DNA of 64,000 nucleotides from Inia geoffrensis (GCA_036417435.1 CM070904.1:20318835-20382834); one strand, 5' to 3'. Positions 11,331 to 22,900 are shown, numbered from the stretch's first letter. Made by a program: numbers and translations. Notes: generated by a model from the sequence alone, not told the origin.

Positions 11331-11608
11331 GGGTATGCGCCCTTTCTTGATCTCCCTCCCTGTCTCAAGGGCTGAGGGACACACAGTTGTTGACAGCAGC
11401 AACTGCCTTTCTTGAGCCACTGCAATCAGCAATTCTTAGTTTGCAAACTCTGATCCCAAAGAAGAGAAACATTGGATACAATTTGGACCTGCACCTTCCC
11501 CCTGCCCCACTCTCTCAGGCTCACTAATCATCCTGCTTAAACTGGTCTTTTGCTTTGCGCAGAAAGTAATGTTGATTAAAGACAGAAATATCCAATCTAG
11601 ATTCCAAA

Positions 11609-11789
11609 ATAGATAGCTAGTGGCAACCTGCTGCATAGCACAGGGAGCTCAGCTTGGTGCTCTGTGATGGCCCAGTTGGGAGGGAAGGGGCGGGGGAGGG
11701 CACGTGCGTATGCGCATGACTGATTCACTTCACTGTGCGGTGGAAACTAACACAACATTGTAAAGCAATTATACTACGATAAAAAAAAA
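11609..11789 (+). mobile_element. L1 insertion, strongly 5'-truncated (3'UTR only)
   Basis: Matches the 3'UTR end of the large L1 of this window: 'gcatagcacagggagctcag', 'gactgattcacttcactgtg', 'gaaactaacacaacattgta', 'gcaattatactacgataaaa'. A perfect 15-base duplication 'aatctagattccaaa' is at 11594-11608 and 11790-11804. Confidence 0.95.
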
Positions 11790-11804
11790 AATCTAGATTC
11801 CAAA

Positions 11805-12227
11805 TTAACATGCAAATGTCGGAGAAACTCAGGGTGAGGTCATCATATCACTTAGAAAAGAGGGAAAGAACTTCCTATTCCAAGTGTAAGAATGGAAAAT
11901 CTTGACGCAAATGCTCCCAACCCTGCTCACTCCTTTCTCCCCACTGTTCTCCATGAGCGTCCTACTCTCGTTTCAAAGTGCAAATAGCAGGAGGGAAAAA
12001 GAAGTTATGAATCTGTCAGGTATGCATATAGCTACCAAACAGAACATTTGAAGCTCCTGTCAGCTCTGTACTGCAATCTTTTCATCCCGATTAAGTCTAC
12101 ATAAGGGAAAGCAGTTGGTTTTCCTTGTACTTTAAACACATATACACAACAGTTTCCTTTTGGAAGCTATATTGGCTCAATAACTTTCTGCTATTGACAC
12201 ATGCGTTCGTGAGTCATATGCATAAGG
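11805..12227. other. Unique sequence
   Basis: No repeat or gene recognised. Confidence 0.45.
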
Positions 12228-12305
12228 GTGTGTGTGTGTGTGTGTGTGTGCACACATGCTTGTCTATGTGTGTGTGAGAGTGCATGTGTGTGTATGCACA
12301 TGCAC
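12228..12305. repeat. (TG)n microsatellite with degenerate flank
   Basis: About 12 clean TG units, then interrupted TG/CA blocks. Alternating purine-pyrimidine sequence, a possible Z-DNA former. Confidence 0.9.
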
Positions 12306-12561
12306 TCTGACGGAACAGAAAACTACTGTCTCCGTTTGGCACATAAGTATAAAAAATACCAAATGATGTGACTTTCACTCAGAAATGTCTACTAACAGCA
12401 CCCTGAAATGGATTTAGAAAAGACTGAATGAGAACAGACTTCCCAAATACGGTATCCCATCCTTGCCAGAGACGTTAGCGGCTGGAAACACCCTCTGAGG
12501 GACGTGACAACGGGATTTTTCTTTGAAGTGGAGGAAAATTTTGTATCATAATGAAAATTGG

Positions 12562-12930
12562 TTTTTTACATTTTTTAATTGAGGTATAGTTGATTTGCAA
12601 TGTTATATTAGTTTAAGAAATATAACAGTGATTCAAAAATTTGATAGATTATCCTCCATCTACAATTATTATAAAATATTGGCTACATTCCATGTGGTAC
12701 AGTATAACCTTATAGCTTATTTATTTTATGCATAGTAATCTGTACCTCTTAATCTCCCATCTGGTCCCTCCCCGCACTGGTGACCACTAGTTTGTTCTCT
12801 ATCTCTGTGAGTCCACTTACTCTTTGTTATATTCACTAGTTTATTTTTTAGGTTCCACATATAAGTGATAACATACAGTATTTGTCTTCCTCTGTCTGAC
12901 TTATTTCACTAAGCATAATGGTTTCAGGAG
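12562..12930 (-). mobile_element. L1 3' fragment (L1MA-like age)
   Basis: Reverse L1 3'UTR: 'aattgaggtatagttgattt', 'caatgttatattagttt', 'gttccacatataagtgataa', 'tctgacttatttcactaagc'. The last motif is the antisense of the ORF2 end (..GTGAAATAAGTCAGA..). 5'-truncated. Confidence 0.85.
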
Positions 12931-13267
12931 CTCCTGTTTATTAAACTTCTCACTCTGGCAACTAGCCAGTGGCTTACAGTTGATGATTTAAATGCTGGAC
13001 AGACTCCTAAGAATCACTGTCCCATGACCCCATCCTCAGATAAATGGCACCTCCAACACAGGGAACTAGGGATTCAGCGAAATCTGGGTCTGGAAATATT
13101 GGCTATTGTTCAATATTGGCTATTGAACAGTTAAAGGTGAACAGTTAAAGAACTGATGCTCACTGATGTGAACTAAGGTCCTAAGGAACCAAGGACAGGG
13201 AAAGCTCTTAGAACCTCTAAAATGACCAAAATTCACTAATTTCCAAACTTTATTATTTAAATCTTTT

Positions 13268-13464
13268 TTTTGGTGGTATGCGGGCCTCTCACTGTTGTGG
13301 CCTCTCCCGTTGCGGAGCACAGGCTCTGGACACGCAGGCTCAGCAGCCATAGCTCACGGGCCCAGCCGCTCCACGGCATGGGGGATCTTCCCGGACCAGG
13401 GCACGAACCCGTGTCCCCTGCATCAGCAGGCGGACTCTCAACCACTGCGCCACCAGGTAAGCCC
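13268..13464 (-). mobile_element. CHR-type SINE, short form
   Basis: Complete reverse copy from T-run to 'ccactgcgccaccaggtaag'. 14-base target duplication with one mismatch at 13254-13267 and 13465-13478. The usual AGGGAAGCCC head is mutated to AGGTAAGCCC. Confidence 0.95.
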
Positions 13465-13693
13465 TATTTAAGTCTTTTAAAAACTGAGATATAATTCACC
13501 TACCACAAAATTCACTTTTTTAAAGTGCACAATTCAGAGTCAACCCTTTCTACTACCCAGTACTTACTTATTTTTGACAGAAACTGGGGATGTGCTACAG
13601 AAAGGCAAAGAAGTTGCCTTATCACTGCTTGAGCTTCATCAGATCTGACTGTCCAATGTCACCAGCTTCTTGGGTAGCAGCATCCAGGACAGT

Positions 13694-13850
13694 CCTGAGT
13701 TCAAACTCTCTAACTGAAGGGTTCTGTGACCCTGAGCAAGTTACTTAACATCTCTTGGCCTCCATTTCCTCATGGATAAAATTAAGATAATAGTAACAGC
13801 AATCATCTTAACAAAATTGCTCTCAGGACTAAAATGATGCCTGTTTTAAA
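13694..13850 (+). repeat. MIR SINE fragment
   Basis: 'gagttcaaactctctaact', 'tgaccctgagcaagttactt', 'aacatctcttggcctccatt' and 'ctcatggataaaattaagat' follow the MIR core. Confidence 0.8.
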
Positions 13851-13859
13851 ATATTGGAG

Positions 13860-14142
13860 TAAACATGGACTTAGAGAACAAACTTATGGTCACCAGGGTG
13901 GGCGGAAGGGTGGGGAGAAGGGACAGTTAGGGAGTTTGCGACTGACATGTACCCACTGATATATTTAAAATGGATAACCAGCAAGAACCAACTGTATAGT
14001 ACAGGAAACTCTGCTCAACGTTATGTGACAGCCTGGATGGGAAGGGAGTTTGGGGGAGAATGGATACGTGTTTCTGTATGGCTGAGTCGCTTTGCTGTGC
14101 ACGTGAAACTGTCACAACATTGTTAATCGGCTATACTCCAAT
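13860..14142 (+). mobile_element. L1 3' end, 5'-truncated
   Basis: 'gaacaaacttatggtcacca', 'ggataaccagcaagaacc', 'gtatagtacaggaaactctg', 'ctgagtcgctttgctgtgca' and 'aatcggctatactccaatat' form a cetartiodactyl L1 3'UTR end. A SINE sits directly downstream. Confidence 0.9.
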
Positions 14143-14158
14143 ATAAGATAAGCAGTTT

Positions 14159-14370
14159 GGGGCTTCCCTGGTGGCGCAGTGGTTGAGAGTCCGCCTGCCG
14201 ATGCAGGGGACATGGGTTCGTGCCCTGATCCAGGAAGATCCCACATGCCTTGGGGCGCCTGGGCCCGTGAGCCATGGCCGCTGAGCCTGCGCGTCCGGAG
14301 CCTGTGCTCCACAACGGAAGAGGCCACAACTGTGAGAGGCCCGTGTACAGCAAACAAAAAACAAAAAAAC
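14159..14370 (+). mobile_element. CHR-type SINE, short form
   Basis: Complete short-form copy with (CAAA)n tail, inserted at the A-rich end of the L1 just upstream. Imperfect 16-base duplication at 14143-14158 and 14371-14386. Confidence 0.95.
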
Positions 14371-14564
14371 ATAAAATAACAAGTTTAAATGGTTAAATAA
14401 CTAAATAAATACTAAAGTTCAAAACCCTCAGAAAAATAAAATGAAATATTGGAGTAGATATTCAATAACTGCTAGGAATGACACAACAGAATTCCTTTCA
14501 TTCAGAATTCAGTAATATTTATTTATTCAATATCTATTTTGTCCCAGGCCCCCTATCAGGCCCT

Positions 14565-14779
14565 GGAAAGAGAAAGACAGAGACAGAGAGAAAGACAAAG
14601 AAGGAGGAGGTGGAGGGGGAGGAGAAAAAAGGAGGGTGGGGGAGGAGGGGGGAGGGGGAGAAGGGGGAGGGGGAGAGAAGGGGGAGGGAGGGAGGGAGGA
14701 GGGGGGAGAAGGAGAAGAGGGGGAGGCAGAGAAAGAGAAGGAGGAAAGAAAGAGACAAAGAAAGAAGAAAGGAAGGAAG
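14565..14779 (+). repeat. Polypurine (GA/GGA)n tract
   Basis: About 215 bases, nearly all purine on the plus strand, with many runs of 3-6 G in the middle (14630-14730) flanked by A-richer GA on both sides. Could form triplex or G-quadruplex structures. The frames read through it (Arg/Gly/Glu or Pro/Ser/Leu strings) are composition artefacts. Confidence 0.95.
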
Positions 14780-16227
14780 TTGGATCCTCAAATTTCAAGG
14801 AAGTTTAAAATCTAAGATTTATATGTCAATAGTAAAACGTAAGGTTAAAAAATGTGAATGAAGGAGTGAATGGTTTCAGTGCAAAGAAGATTCACTTTTG
14901 GTCTGGATAATCCTGGAAAACTTGCCTTCATTGTCATTCGAAGCATTGCCAGTTAATTTCCAGACACAAACCATCGTGACATTTTTACAGTGTATGAACT
15001 AAAAAGCAAGAGACAGAATGGCAGGGGCTTGGACCAGGATAAGCATTTCAGCTCTGGCTGCTCTTCCGGAACCATCTGTTGTTTCTCTCCCAGTCTTTCT
15101 TTGTAAAGATTTTCCCCACTTTTCAGTTCCCTCCTCGGCCTCTTCTCCATTTATGGCTTGAAGAAAAGGTTGTAGTTCATTCTGTGAAATGTCTACACGT
15201 TGCCCATGAACTCTTAAGGGGAAAGTCAGTGTAGAAATGAAACAAATAAACACATTTTCAAAATAAATAAAGTGTGCACATAACTCCAGTGGATTGGAAG
15301 AATATTTAGATAAGTGGCTAGGGAAAAGAATTTTCACACTGTGTCATCTGCTAACACTAATGAGTTAATTAAATTAGAAAAATTTCACTGCCAAAAGCGA
15401 AAACATCCAAATATGTGGGATGCTGGGGGAATTATAGACCTGCTACTAAATGCATTCTGTTCAAGCTTATTTTTTTTCCTTTGAGAAGGCCATGCAGAGC
15501 TACACTTAAAAAACCAGCCAATTTCAAGAGAGTATTTTCCATCTGGGGCCAGTTATGGGAGAGTATGCTTTAAACTTTGCAAAGCCTGCTGTGAGGCAAC
15601 ATGACTTGTTAAGGAAAGTTTCTGAAAAGCAGCGTTTTTGAAGATCAAGCAAAAGGTTTTACCGTGACATCCCCATACATTGTTGAATTCATTATGCCAT
15701 TAAATGCCTTTGCACACAAGTGAAAAACCAAAATGATTCAGGAAATGGATATACTAAAATCAATCAGAAGCCAATACATTTTTGCCAAGGTTTTAGCTGC
15801 TAATTAGAATATTTTCCCGGCCTGGAAGCTTTTTTCACCTTATTTACTCTTATTTTATAGTAACCTCCTTCCACAATTTCCCTGCCCCAAATAACCCTGA
15901 TGTGGACAAAAATACTAAAAGCTTAGTAAATCAAAATTAAGGGATTAGGTCTCAAAAACCCGTCAATATGCTGAAAACAATAGAAAGAATTCTTAAAAAA
16001 CCAAAAATGTAGAATATGACATTAAAAATGTCCTAAGTCGTAACAGCTGTCAAAATGAAAAGTATGAGAAATGTCTCAAAGATGTTTACCTTCTTTGATT
16101 CAGTGTCTAATTAAACTGAGTGTTATTCACTAGTGGGAAGGGAAGTGAGCTAAAATCTCTTTAGAAGGTGAAACAGTTGACAACCACTCACTTAAACTGA
16201 TAGCTAGAAAGACTTAAGTTTAGGTTT
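14780..16227. other. Unique AT-rich sequence
   Basis: No repeat seen apart from simple A/T runs. The segment 15340-15830 is annotated separately as a candidate regulatory element. Confidence 0.45.
15340..15830. promoter_or_regulatory. Candidate conserved non-coding element
   Basis: A repeat-free block with clustered homeodomain-type sites: 'taatgagttaattaaattag' (15358-15377) and 'agctgctaattagaatat' (15796-15813). 'aatcaatcagaagccaata' lies around 15757. No open frame of note. Function is inferred only from composition and lack of repeats; conservation was not tested. Confidence 0.25.
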
Positions 16228-16335
16228 TGCTTATGTGTGTATGTATGTACATGTATATATTTATACGTGTTATGTAAATATATGTATATGTGCTCTACAA
16301 ACACATATATCTACACCTATATGTGTGTATATGGT
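16228..16335. repeat. AT/TATG-rich degenerate simple repeat
   Basis: TATG, TATA and ACAT units, imperfect and partly self-complementary. Confidence 0.75.
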
Positions 16336-16496
16336 CATTTTTTTCTCTTTTCATTTCTCCCCAGTTATAGATAATAACAATCAAAACTTCTCATTATTTG
16401 GGCTTTTTGTTTTTCATGTGAGGGGGTTTGTTTCATTTTATTTGGGCTTTGAAGGCTCAGGAATAAGAGCTGTTCTGTGGATAGCTGGGTAAACCA

Positions 16497-16650
16497 GTGC
16501 TTCTCAAATTCAAGAACAGGAATCGCTGGTGGATCTCATTAAAATGCTGATTCTGATTCATGGGGTCTTGGTAAAGCCTGAGGTTCTGCATGTCTAATAA
16601 GCTGATGCTCCTGGTCTGTGGATTGCACGTTGACAGTAAAAGATCTGAAA
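16497..16650 (+). repeat. MER5-like DNA transposon fragment
   Basis: 'ccagtgcttctcaaattcaa', 'ctcattaaaatgctgattct', 'ttctgcatgtctaataagct' resemble the CAGTGGTTCTCAAA..TGCAGATTCTGATT..TCTGCATTTCTAACAAGCTCCCAGGTGATGCT layout of hAT-Charlie MER elements. Confidence 0.65.
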
Positions 16651-17224
16651 CTTAGAGAATTTATCTGTGCTTATGTAAGGGTGAAACTCGAAGAATTTTC
16701 TCAGAAAGCTACGCTCACCTAGCTAGATGTTATAATGACTTAGTTCTTAACATAATCTAAGATCCTTCATGGACTATACGGTTTAGCTAATCACATACAA
16801 TAATTCTTGTGCTAACCTCTACTCACGTTTGGAAGCCCAAATCCTGAGGGATCCCTCTTCACCTACCCACCAGTACGGTCATTGTCTCTAAAATAAACCC
16901 AACAAGCTTACGTAGGAAATTTTGGTAATTACTTGAATCTACCAGTGACAAAAGCTCACAAGGCGTTCCACAGCAGCCCACATCACATCTGGGGTTCTCT
17001 CATGATTCGAAAGTTCCGGTCTGTCTCTTGGATCCTCACCCTCTGGGCACGGCCTCTGTTCCCTGGAGCAAATACGTTTTCTCTTTACTTAAGCACAATA
17101 CCCCCAGCTGTTTCCACATTTTCTCTCAGGAGAAAGTCTCCACAGCCCTCACCCTCTTTGTCACTGTCTCTGGTACTTGCTAGAACTTGATGAAATCCCA
17201 TGAGATAATGCCTTTTATTCCAGT
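16651..17224. other. Unique sequence
   Basis: No gene or repeat recognised; an 85-codon frame at 16933-17190 lacks supporting signals. Confidence 0.45.
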
Positions 17225-17738
17225 TCTTAAAAAAAAATTACATCATAATATATGTATTTATGCTCTTTGTAATAAAAGATAAAAGCAGTAAAACATGTAT
17301 ACAGATTATAATGTAAAGTTGTATACATTCACTGTCCCCCTATTTAACTCCTCTTACCAGAGGTAATCACTTTTAGTAGCTTTTCCATTTCTTTAGCTGC
17401 AGAAATATGTAAATATATGAATATTGGTTTTTTCCATTCTATATAAATGGGATCAGGATCTAGTATTCTGTGATATTTGTTACACCTGGTAGATTCAATA
17501 CATATGGGCCTAATTCATTTTTCTTACAGCTTTGTGTTATTCTATAGAATCAGTGAGCAACAAATTGGTTATTAATTTATGAACAGAGATTTAGATGGAC
17601 AGTGATATTTTCTGATTCTTGATGGTGCTGCCATGAGCACTGTAGTTGCCTCTTTTGTGCCTGTGGAAGTTTCTCTATAAAGTATAGATCTCTAAAGGTG
17701 GAATTACTGCTGAATAGAATCAATCTTAAAACTTTTCA
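17225..17738 (-). mobile_element. Old L1M 3' fragment, target of the big L1
   Basis: Reverse old L1 3'UTR-like sequence: 'ttctatataaatgggatcag', 'gatggtgctgccatgagcac', 'aaaggtggaattactgctga', 'aatcttaaaacttttcaag'. The matching continuation, 'ctgttccaaagtggttg', resumes after the full-length L1 at 24424, so that L1 inserted into this relic. Confidence 0.65.
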
Positions 17739-17933
17739 AGGGCGGCGGTGTCAAGATGGCAGTGTGGGAAGACACGGAGTTAGTTTCTCCCCACAACTAG
17801 GGCATCTACCACGCGCTGGTGGGGGACTCTGACGCCCAAGGAGACGGGAGGAACCCCAGAGTGAACCGGTAGGATGTAGGGGGACTGAGGGCGGAGGAGA
17901 AGTGGAGGCCAGATCGGATCTGCACCCCTGAGG

Positions 17934-18430
17934 CCGGGGAGATCAGGAGAGGCAGGCAGGAGGGGCCCTCCGGGAGGTGCAGGAGGGGATTGGAGGGCGA
18001 TGCCCTGTCCACTCGGGCCCGGGGAGCCTGCTGAGCTCCGAGGCTGATCCCCTGCCCTCCAAAGCCCCCTCCAGGCTGCATGGGTCCGTGGGGGCATAGG
18101 AGGGAGGCCGGGGAGATCAGGAGAGGTAGGCGGGAGGGGCCCTCCTGGAAGAGCAGGAGAGGAGTGGAGGGCGATTGCCCTGCCCACTAGGGCCTGGGGA
18201 GCGTGCTGAGCTCACATGTCGGTCCCCTGTCCTTTGAGGCCCCCCTACCCACCGGCCACACTGGTCCTGGGGCCATAGGAGGGAGGCTGGGAAGATCAGG
18301 AGAGGCAGGCAGGAGGGGCCCTCCCAGACCGGAGGAGCAGGAGAGGAGAGGAGGCATTTGCCCTGCCCAGGAAGCCTGCTGGGCTCCCAGGTGAGGTCCC
18401 TGCCCTCTGAGACCAGGGACGGGGGGCACG
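17934..18430 (+). repeat. L1 5'UTR tandem monomers (three copies, about 175 bases)
   Basis: Each copy opens with 'gagatcaggagaggcaggc' or close variants, then 'aggaggggccctcc', a 'gccctg.ccac' middle and 'ctgctgagctc' to 'cataggagggagg'. Starts are at 17934, 18108 and 18287 (periods of 174 and 179); the third copy is shorter and more diverged. In L1s with monomeric 5'UTRs the repeats act as promoter units; here that role is inferred. Confidence 0.9.
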
Positions 18431-19016
18431 CCTGGGCCCCTTCTGTTCCTTCAGCCTAAGCTCCACCCCCCATCCCCCAGGGCCTTTTCCAGCCCTGTGG
18501 GTCCTGAGCACTGGCCCCGCCTGCCCAAACCCCGCCCTTGCATAGGCCCCGCCCATCACAGCAAAGGTCTCCCCCACCCCCCTTTTTTTTTTCGTTTCCC
18601 ACCTCTTTTTTTACTATTGTGCTACTGATTACCTTCTGGTTGTTGATTAATCTATATTTTAATTTTATATTCTTTCTAACATATCTGTTAGTTTCCTAGT
18701 CTAACTTTGTCTTTTACTTTGTTACTGTTCCTTTTTTTTTTATTGCTGCCTCACGCAGGTTGCAGGATCTTGGTTCACAAGCCCGGGGTTGGGCTGAAGC
18801 TCATACAGTGGGACCTCCAAGTCCGAACCACTGGACTAACAGAGAACATCAGACCCCAGGGAGTATTCATCAGAGTGAGGTCTCACAGAGCTCCTCAACT
18901 CCGCACAAAGACCCAGCTCTACCCAAGAGCATACAAACTCCAGTGTTGGAAGCCTCAGGCCAAACAACCAGTAAGAAAGGAACACAATCCCACTCATTAA
19001 AAAAAAAAAAAGTGAG

Positions 19017-19905
19017 ATGTCAAAAAAATATGTCACAGATGAAGGAGCAAGGTAAAACCCTACAAGACCAAATAAATGAAGAGGAAATAGGCAGTCTACC
19101 TGAAAAAGAATTCAGAGTAATGATAGTAAAGATGATCCACAATCTCAGAAATAGAATGGAGAAAATACAAGAAACGTTTAACAGAGATCTAGAAGAACTA
19201 AAGAACAAACAAACAGAGATGAACAACACAATAACTGAAATGAAAAAGACACTAGAAGGAATCAATAACAGAATAACTGAGGCAGAAGAACGGATAAGTG
19301 ACCTGGAAGACAAAGTGGTGGAAATAACTGCCGAGGAGCAGAATAAAGAAAAAAGAATGAAAAGAATTGAAGACAATCTCAGAGGCCTCTGGGACTACAC
19401 TAAACACACCAACATTCAAATTATAGGGGTCCCAGAAGAAGAAGAATAAAAGAAAGGGTCTGAGAAAATATTTGAAGAGATTATAGTCGAAAACTTCCCT
19501 TACATGGGAAAGGAAACAGTCACCCATGTCCAGGAAGCACAGACAGTCGCATACAGGATAAACCCTAGGAAAAACACACCAAGACACATACTAATCAAAC
19601 TAACAAAAATTAAATTCAGAGAAAAAATATTAAAAGCAGCAAGGGAAAAACAACAAATAACATACAAGGGAATCGCCATAAGGCTAACAGCTGATTTTCC
19701 AGCAGAAACTCTGCAGGCCAGAAGGGAGTGGCAGGATATACTTAAAGTGATGAAAGAGAAAAACGTACAACCAAGATTACTCTACTGAGCAAGGTTCTCA
19801 TTCAGATTTGATGGAGAAGTCAAAAGCTTTTCAGACAAGCAAAAGCTAAGAGAATTCAGCACCACCAAACCAGCTCTACAACAAATGCTAAAGAAACTTC
19901 TCTAG
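19017..19905 (+). pseudogene. L1 ORF1p remnant (RNA-binding chaperone), broken
   Basis: ORF1p of L1 is a trimeric RNA-binding protein that packages L1 RNA. The coiled-coil part is clear (long Lys/Glu/Asn-rich stretch with heptad-like 'ITEAEERISDLEDKVVEI'), followed by the RRM landmark 'NIQIIGVPEEEE' and the C-terminal domain landmark 'RREWQDILKVMKEKN'. Breaks: an A-run directly after the ATG at 19017 puts the start out of frame with the body, a TAA at 19447-19449 interrupts just after the GVP motif, and a TGA at 19786-19788 cuts the last 40 or so codons. The frame is otherwise open, so decay is mild. An in-frame upstream opening from 18760 runs through 5'UTR and is not part of the protein. 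Confidence 0.9.
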
Positions 19906-19963
19906 GCAGGAAACACAAGAGAAGAAAAAGACCCACAAAAACAAACCCAAAACAATTAAGAAA

Positions 19964-22900
19964 ATGGTCATAGGAACATACATAACCTTGAATGTAAATG
20001 GATTAAATGCCCCAACCAAAAGACACAGACTGGCTGAATGGGTACAAAAACAAGACCCATATATATGCTGTCTACAAGAGACCCACTTCAGACCTAGGGA
20101 TACATACAGACTGAAAGTGAAGGGATGGAAAAAGATATTCCATGCAAATGGAAATCAAAAGAAAGCTGGAGTAGCAATACTCGTATCAGATAAAATAGAT
20201 TTTAAAATAAAGACTGTTACAAGAGATAAGGAGGGACACTACATAATGATCAAAGGATCGATCCAAGAAGAAGATATAACAATTATAAATGTTTATGCAC
20301 CCAACATAGGAGCACCTCAATACATAAGGCAAATGCTAACAACCGTGAAAAGAAAAATTGACAGTAACACAATAATAGTGGGGGAGTTTAACACCCCACT
20401 TGCACCAATGGACAGACCATCCAAAATGAAAATAAATAAGGAAACATAAGCTTTAAATGACACAAGAGACCAGATATATCTATAATTGATATTTATAGAA
20501 CATTTCACCCAAATGTGGCAGAATACGCTTCCTTCTCAAGTGCACACAGAACAATCTCTGGGATAGATCACATCTTTGGTCACAAATCAAGCCTCGGAAA
20601 ATTAAAGAATATTGAAATCATATCAAGCAACTTTTCTGACCACAATGCTATGAGATTGGAAATCACTTACAGGAAAAAAAAAAAAATTGTAAAAAACACA
20701 GATACATGGAGGCTAAACAGTTCGCTACTAAATAACCAAGAGATCACTGAAGAAATCAAAGAAGAAATTTAAAAATACATAGAAACAAATGACAATGAAA
20801 ACATGACGACCCAAAATCTATTGGATGCAACAAAAGCAGTTCTAAGAGGGAAGTTTATAGCAATACAATCTCACCTCAAGAAACACGAAAAATCTCAAAT
20901 AAACATTCTAACCCTACACTTAAAACAACTAGAGAAAGAAGAACAAAGAAAACGCAGAGTCAGTAGAAGGAAAGAAATCATAAAGATCAGAGCAGAAAAA
21001 AATGAAATAGAAATGAAGAAAACAAGAGCAAAGATCAATAAAACTAAAAGCTGGTTCTTTGAGAAGATAAACAAAATTGATAAACCCTTAGCCAGACTCA
21101 TCAGGAAATAAAGGGAGAGGTCACAAATCAATAAAATTAGAAATAAAAAAGGAGAAGTCACAACTGACACTGCAGAAATACAAAGGATTACAAGAGGCTA
21201 CTACAAACAACTATATGCCAATAAAATGGACAACCTGAAAGAAATGGACAAATTCTTGGAAAGGTAAAATTTTCCAAGACGGAACCAGGAAGAATTAGAA
21301 AATATAAACATACCTATCACAAGTAATGAAATTGAAACTGTAATATAAAACCTCCAACAAACAAAAGTCCAGGACCAGATGGCTTCACAGGGGAATTCTA
21401 TCAAACATTTAGAGAAGAGCTAACACTGATCCCTCTCAAACTCTTCCAAAAAACTGCAGAGGGAGAAACACTCCCAAATTCATTCTATGAAGCCACCATC
21501 ACCCTGACACCAAAACCAGAAAGAGACATCACAATAAAAGAAAATTATAAACCAATATGACAGATGAACATAGATGCAAAAATCCTGAACAAAATACTAG
21601 CAAACAGAATCCAACAGCTCATTAAAAGGATCATACACCATGATCAAGTGGGATTTATCCCAGGGATGCAAAGATTCCTCAATATATGCAAATAAATCAA
21701 TGTGATACACCACATTAACAAATTAAGGAATAAAAACCATACGATAATCTCAATAGATGCAGAAAAAGCTTTTGACAAAATTCAACACCCATTTATGATA
21801 AAAACTCTCCAGAAAATGGGCATAGAGGTAACCTATGTCAACATAATGAAGGCCATATATGACAAACCCACAGCAGGCATCATACTCAATGGTGAAAAAC
21901 TGAAAGCATTTCCACTAAGATCAGGAACAAGACAAGGTTGCCCACTCTCACCACTCTTATACAACATAGTTTTGGAAGTCCTAACCATGGCAATCAAAGA
22001 AGGAAAAGAAACAAAAGGAATACAAATTGGAAATGAAGAAGTAAAAGTGTCACTGTTTGCTGATGACATCATGACATGATATTATACATAGAAAATCCTA
22101 AAGATGCCACAGAAAACTACTAGAACTAATCAGTGAATTTGGTAAGGTTGAAGGATACAAAATTAATGCACAGAAATCTCTGGTAATCCTATACACCAAC
22201 AATGAAAAAATCAGAAACAGAAATCAAGAAAACACTCCTATTTACCACTGCAACAAAAAGAATAAAATACCTAGGAAAAACCTGCCTAAGGAGGAGAAAG
22301 ACTTGTACTCAGAAAACTATAAAACACTGATGAAAGAAATCAAAGATGACATAAACAGATGGAGAAATATACCATGCTCTTGGATTGGAAGAATCAATAT
22401 TGTGAAAATGACTATACTACCCAAAGCAACCTACGGATTCAGCACAATCCCTAGCAAACTACCAATGGCATTCTTCACAGAACTAGAACAAAAAATTTGA
22501 CAATTTGTATGGAAACACAAAAGACCCTGAAATAGCCAAAGCAATCTTGAGAAAGAAAAAAGCAGTTGGAGGAATCAGGCTCCCCAACTTCAAACTATAC
22601 CACAAAACTACAGTAATCAAGACAGTATGGTACTGGCACAAAACCAGAAATATAGATCAATGATACAGAATAGAATGCCCAGAAATAAACCCTCACACAT
22701 ATGGTCACCTAATTTATGAGAAAGGAGGCCAGAACACACAACGGAGAAAAGACAACCTCTTCAATAAGTGGCGCTGGGAAAACTGGACAGCTACATGTAA
22801 AAGAGTGAAGTTAGAACACTTCCTAACACCATACACAAAAATAAACTCCAAACGGATTAAAGACTTAAGTGGAAGACCAGACACTATAAAACTCTTAGAG

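Noticed and set aside
14478..14861. 127-codon Arg/Glu/Gly-rich frame and its antisense Pro/Ser/Leu frames
   Set aside because: Read through the polypurine tract; composition artefact.
17780..18187. 135-codon Pro-rich minus-strand frame
   Set aside because: Antisense of the tandem L1 5'UTR monomers; the repeated peptide pattern is due to the DNA repeat.
18760..19449. 229-codon frame that could be called a gene
   Set aside because: Its second half is L1 ORF1 coiled coil; its first half is L1 5'UTR that happens to be open. Annotated as L1 pseudogene instead.
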